Assembly: GCF_021442025.1 (NCBI RefSeq)
Contig: NZ_CP090446.1
Coordinates: forward strand, 4,216,001 to 4,280,000
From: Sphingobacterium sp. SRCM116780
Lineage (GTDB): Bacteria; Bacteroidota; Bacteroidia; Sphingobacteriales; Sphingobacteriaceae
Direction: 5' to 3'
Length of the DNA stretch: 64,000 nt
In this document: positions 61,106 to 64,000 of the stretch, in pieces
Layout: each line of letters starts with the position of its first letter
Numbering within the stretch: position 1 is the stretch's first letter
Notes under the pieces: generated by a model
The model's input: only the letters and a program-made list of their open reading frames with translations
Database searches by the model: none
Told to the model about the DNA's origin: nothing
Translations under genes and position numbers: made by a program

Positions 61106-62806
61106 TTATAGATCTGTCACACAACCTTCAGAAGCATCAGAAACAGTTTTTGCGTATTTATAAAGTACACCTTTTGTTACTTTTAAAGCAGGTTGTGTCC
61201 ATTTTTCCCGTCTAGCGGCGATAGTCGCTTCATCTACTTTTAAGTTTAGTGTATTATTAATAGAGTCGATTTCGATAATATCTTCGTCTTCTACTAAACC
61301 AATCAATCCTCCTTTATATGCTTCGGGAGTAATGTGTCCCACCACAAAACCATGCGTACCTCCAGAGAATCGACCATCTGTGATTAAGGCTACAGATTTA
61401 CCTAACCCAGCTCCGATGATAGCAGAAGTTGGTTTTAACATTTCGGGCATTCCAGGTGCTCCAATTGGACCTTCGTTTTTAATAACGACTACATCTCCTT
61501 TTTTTACTCGACCTGAAGAAATTCCCGCAATTAAATCCTGCTCTCCATCGAATACACGTGCTGGACCGACAAACTTTTCTCCTTCTTTTCCAGAAATTTT
61601 AGCAACAGAACCTTTTTCCGCTAAATTGCCATAAAGGATTTGTAAGTGTCCGTTTGCTTTGATGGGATCCGCTAATGCATGAATGATCTTCTGATCATAA
61701 TCCATAACTGATTTAACATCTTCCAAATTCTCTGCTAATGTTTTACCTGTTACAGTCAAACAATCACCATGAAGTAAACCTTCGTTCAATAAATATTTTA
61801 AAACAGCAGGGATACCACCATATTGATGTAGATCTTGCATTAAGTATTTTCCAGATGGTTTAAAATCTGCTAATACTGGTGTTTGATCTGACATGCGTTG
61901 AAAATCATCTTGAGTAATGTCTACACCTATAGATTTACCAATCGCGATGAAATGTAATACCGCATTGGTACTTCCTCCTAAGATAATAATAGCACGAATG
62001 GCATTTTCAAATGCTTTACGCGTCATGATATCCGAAGGTTTAATATCTTTTTCGAGTAAAATACGGATGTATTTACCCGCTTCTAAACATTCATCTTTTT
62101 TATCTTGTGAAACAGCAGGATTAGACGACGAATAAGGTAAACTCATTCCTAAAGCTTCAATAGCTGCTGCCATTGTATTAGCCGTATACATGCCTCCACA
62201 AGCACCAGCACCAGGGCAGGTATTGCGGATGACACCATCGTAATCTTCATCTGAAATATTACCACAAATTTTTTGACCCAAAGCCTCAAATGCAGAAACA
62301 ATATTTAAATCTTCACCCTTATAATAACCTGGTGCAATCGTACCACCATATACCATAATGGCAGGGCGATCTAGACGTCCCATTGCTATAATTGCACCAG
62401 GCATATTCTTATCACAACCAGGAATGGCAATCAGCCCGTCATAGTATTGACCGCCACAGATGGTTTCTATACTATCAGCAATCACATCTCTACTGACTAA
62501 AGAGTAGCGCATACCCTCAGTACCGTTGCTCATACCATCACTCACGCCAATAGTGCCAAAGGTTAAACCTACAAGATTACTTTCCCATACGCCTTTTTTG
62601 ACTACTTGAGCCAAGTCATTTAAGTGCATGTTGCAGGTGTTACCATCATATCCCATGCTGGCAATACCGACTTGTGCTTTCTCCATATCAGCATCAGTAA
62701 GTCCGATGCCATATAACATTGCTTTCGCTGCAGGTTGTGTTTCGTCTTGTGTGAATGTACGGCTGTATTTATTCAATATTTGCTCTTTATCAGATAATGA
62801 CTTCAT
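61106..62806 (-). CDS. ilvD: Dihydroxy-acid dehydratase
   Basis: 566 aa. ILVD/EDD family with Fe-S cysteines in DGNTCNMH, IPGCDKNMPGA and CPGAGACGGMYTANTM, and the C-terminal GRFSGGTHG. Dehydrates the dihydroxy acids to 2-oxo acids for Ile and Val. Overlaps ilvE by 17 bp, so translational coupling is likely. Confidence 0.97.
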   Translation of the reverse strand: MKSLSDKEQILNKYSRTFTQDETQPAAKAMLYGIGLTDADMEKAQVGIASMGYDGNTCNMHLNDLAQVVKKGVWESNLVGLTFGTIGVSDGMSNGTEGMRYSLVSRDVIADSIETICGGQYYDGLIAIPGCDKNMPGAIIAMGRLDRPAIMVYGGTIAPGYYKGEDLNIVSAFEALGQKICGNISDEDYDGVIRNTCPGAGACGGMYTANTMAAAIEALGMSLPYSSSNPAVSQDKKDECLEAGKYIRILLEKDIKPSDIMTRKAFENAIRAIIILGGSTNAVLHFIAIGKSIGVDITQDDFQRMSDQTPVLADFKPSGKYLMQDLHQYGGIPAVLKYLLNEGLLHGDCLTVTGKTLAENLEDVKSVMDYDQKIIHALADPIKANGHLQILYGNLAEKGSVAKISGKEGEKFVGPARVFDGEQDLIAGISSGRVKKGDVVVIKNEGPIGAPGMPEMLKPTSAIIGAGLGKSVALITDGRFSGGTHGFVVGHITPEAYKGGLIGLVEDEDIIEIDSINNTLNLKVDEATIAARREKWTQPALKVTKGVLYKYAKTVSDASEGCVTDL

Positions 62807-63680
62807 AGTTCTCGTTCTCTAATACTAAATTTTTATATTTTCTTTGAATAGACGCACCTATTGTGTGCTCCCAATCTTCTTTATATATAATATGATCGAC
62901 TTGTTTTATTCCTATTATTTCTGCTGCTGTACCCGATAAAAAAGCGGAATCAGCTTCGTGAATATCTTGAATGGTCAGCTTTTTCTCTATTAAATCTATT
63001 CCTAAATTTTTACAAATATGGATGACTGTCTTTCGAGTAATACCTGGAAAAATATTCGTGATAGGAGGGGTGTAGATTTTGAAGTCTTTCTCTATGAATA
63101 AATTTTCACTAGAAGCTTGTGCTACATACCCATCTTGATCTAACAATAAAGCTTCATCAAATCCATTTTTAATCGCTTTACTACTTGCTAAAATAGAGTT
63201 GACATATTGTCCAGATATTTTAGACGAAATCGGAAACGATTTTGAACTCGGACGTTCAATGTCGGAAATCTCCACACGTAATAAATTTTGTCCTAAGTAA
63301 GGTCCCCATTCCCAAGCCGCCATCATGATGCGCGATTCTACAGAGGATGTTAAATGCATATTAGATCCAGAGAACACCAGTGGACGAATATAAGCGGAAC
63401 GTAAATTATTAATCGCTAATAATTCATATGCGCGATCAATGAGTTCCCGATTATCCCATGTGTATGGAATATTAATTGCCTCACATGATTTTTGAAGACG
63501 TTCGAAATGCTCTCTTGCCTTGAATATACGAGGGCCATTGTGCGTGTTATAAGCACGTAGCCCCTCAAAAGCTCCATAGCCATAATGAAGCGCTTGCGTA
63601 TACAGGTCAAGACCTGTTGCAAATGCTTTTACATAAGAACCATCTAAGTAAATTAAAGTGTTTTCGTCGTAATATTTCAT
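62790..63680 (-). CDS. ilvE: Branched-chain amino acid aminotransferase
   Basis: 296 aa of fold-type IV PLP enzymes. PLP lysine K154 (ISSKISGQYVNSILA), with AFEGLRAYN, IRPLVF and ENLFI family landmarks. Transfers amino groups in the last step of Ile, Val and Leu synthesis (and the reverse). First gene of the BCAA cluster; 320 bp of the window remain upstream, with a possible 15-codon leader ORF. Confidence 0.93.
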   Translation of the reverse strand: MKYYDENTLIYLDGSYVKAFATGLDLYTQALHYGYGAFEGLRAYNTHNGPRIFKAREHFERLQKSCEAINIPYTWDNRELIDRAYELLAINNLRSAYIRPLVFSGSNMHLTSSVESRIMMAAWEWGPYLGQNLLRVEISDIERPSSKSFPISSKISGQYVNSILASSKAIKNGFDEALLLDQDGYVAQASSENLFIEKDFKIYTPPITNIFPGITRKTVIHICKNLGIDLIEKKLTIQDIHEADSAFLSGTAAEIIGIKQVDHIIYKEDWEHTIGASIQRKYKNLVLENENYEVII

Positions 63681-63690
63681 AACCCTATTG

Positions 63691-63763
63691 TTTACCCTCC
63701 CTTAGTCTGTAAAAATTAAAAATAAACTGCTTTCCGTTTCCCTTGGGTAAATGTAATTTTCAT
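63691..63763 (-). promoter_or_regulatory. Candidate leader ORF and hairpin upstream of ilvE
   Basis: A 15-codon ORF (MKITFTQGKRKAVYF) spans 63716-63763. TTTACCC (63691-63697) and GGGTAAA (63745-63751) could pair in the RNA and hide the GGGAGGG-rich segment just before the ilvE ATG (63680). It is not enriched in Ile/Val/Leu codons, so classic attenuation is not supported. Confidence 0.3.
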
Positions 63764-63927
63764 AGCAAATAGTTGCCCCTGAAATTATTTCTTTAAGTTA
63801 CTCCGAATAAAAATAATTGGCAATAGCCTAATCCACTTTTTTTGATTAAGTATTTAATTTTGATTTTTTGTTAATTTCAAAATTTAATTCTATAAAATTT
63901 AATTTTGTTGATATTTTTAAATCAAGT

Positions 63928-63957
63928 AAGTAGACCGTATTTAAAATTGGTCTACTT
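63928..63957 (-). terminator. Hairpin at right end, probable terminator of a gene outside the window
   Basis: Arms AAGTAGACC (63928-63936) and GGTCTACTT (63949-63957), loop 12 nt, starting 5 bp after a stop at 63962 on the minus strand. Confidence 0.55.
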
Positions 63958-63961
63958 GTCT

Positions 63962-64000
63962 TTAAAATGCTTTTTGTTTTTTTTGTCTCAAATTCTTCCT
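63962..64000 (-). CDS. Possible 3' end of a gene cut by the window edge
   Basis: On the minus strand 12 codons read RKNLRQKKQKAF and then a stop, followed by a hairpin. Basic C-terminal tails are common, but 12 codons are too few to identify anything; the only support is the adjacent hairpin. Confidence 0.25.
   Translation of the reverse strand, partial: RKNLRQKKQKAF

Larger units (their letters stand above)
63681..64000. other. Upstream region of the BCAA cluster
   Basis: About 320 bp, very AT-rich. It contains the small leader ORF, a TAnnTTTG-free stretch and, at 63928-63957, the hairpin AAGTAGACC/GGTCTACTT. No T-box or other known riboswitch pattern recognised. Confidence 0.4.

Noticed and set aside
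63764..63927. T-box or other amino-acid riboswitch before ilvE
   Set aside because: No specifier-loop or T-box motif; sequence is AT-rich without conserved blocks.
1..64000. CRISPR arrays, tRNA or rRNA genes, transposases, prophage
   Set aside because: None found on either strand; the repeats seen are short intergenic elements.

Overview
The window comes from a low-GC Bacteroidota chromosome, most likely Sphingobacteriaceae (Sphingobacterium or a close relative). The basis is a SusC/SusD pair with a GH76 enzyme, OMP_b-brl and FadL-type outer membrane proteins, Bacteroidota-type lipoprotein signals, TAnnTTTG-like promoter elements, weak Shine-Dalgarno sequences and DUF2911 and DUF6266 genes. 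No rRNA, tRNA, CRISPR array, transposase or integrase was seen. Most genes have clear homologs, and the plasticity is confined to a few accessory blocks.

Left part (1-15.7 kb): truncated uvrA (minus); a DUF2157-type membrane protein; an OmpR-family two-component pair divergent from an outer membrane beta-barrel gene, with three 11-bp-phased TTAACC repeats between them; an OsmC-family protein; a FadL-like porin paired with an SGNH lipoprotein; tpx; metZ; and a clade-3 catalase. Three of these (OsmC, Tpx, catalase), plus Bcp further on, are peroxide-defence enzymes.

Glycan and host-polymer region (15.9-24.5 kb, plus strand): GH29 and GH95 fucosidases two bases apart, a cupin/AraC regulator with a perfect 12-bp inverted repeat over its promoter, an M64 (IgA-protease family) metallopeptidase and a large lipoprotein whose start codon abuts a 14-bp perfect hairpin. 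Next come glyS, bcp, an M23 peptidase and a FAH-family enzyme (minus), then a DUF6266 protein downstream of a striking nested palindrome with G-tracts, and a HAD phosphatase.

Oxidoreductase and PUL region (30.7-39.3 kb, plus): a gluconate-dehydrogenase-subunit-3-like lipoprotein with a GMC oxidoreductase, followed by susC, susD and a GH76 (alpha-mannanase family) gene. Repeated AAAACGATT motifs precede susC.

Nucleotide region (39.3-43.2 kb, minus): a class Ib ribonucleotide reductase cluster nrdH-nrdI-nrdE-nrdF, upstream of which is a 580-bp AT-rich intergenic region. A 590-aa secreted orphan, an intradiol-dioxygenase-like lipoprotein, a cupin and a DUF2911 lipid/secreted protein follow.

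Right part (48.3-63.7 kb, minus): a branched-chain amino acid supercluster transcribed ilvE-ilvD-ilvB-ilvN-dinB-ilvC-leuC-methyltransferase-leuD-ABC ATPase-leuB-leuA-ilvA. It encodes the complete path from pyruvate/threonine to Ile, Val and Leu apart from any duplicated steps, with three passenger genes (DinB, SAM methyltransferase, ModF-like double ABC ATPase) of unknown role. Hairpins at ilvC/leuC and leuA/ilvA and a small leader ORF before ilvE are candidate control points.

No single obviously new multi-gene system was proven. The best leads are the palindrome/DUF6266 unit, the passengers in the BCAA cluster, the fucosidase-M64 locus and several previously unannotated regulatory repeats.
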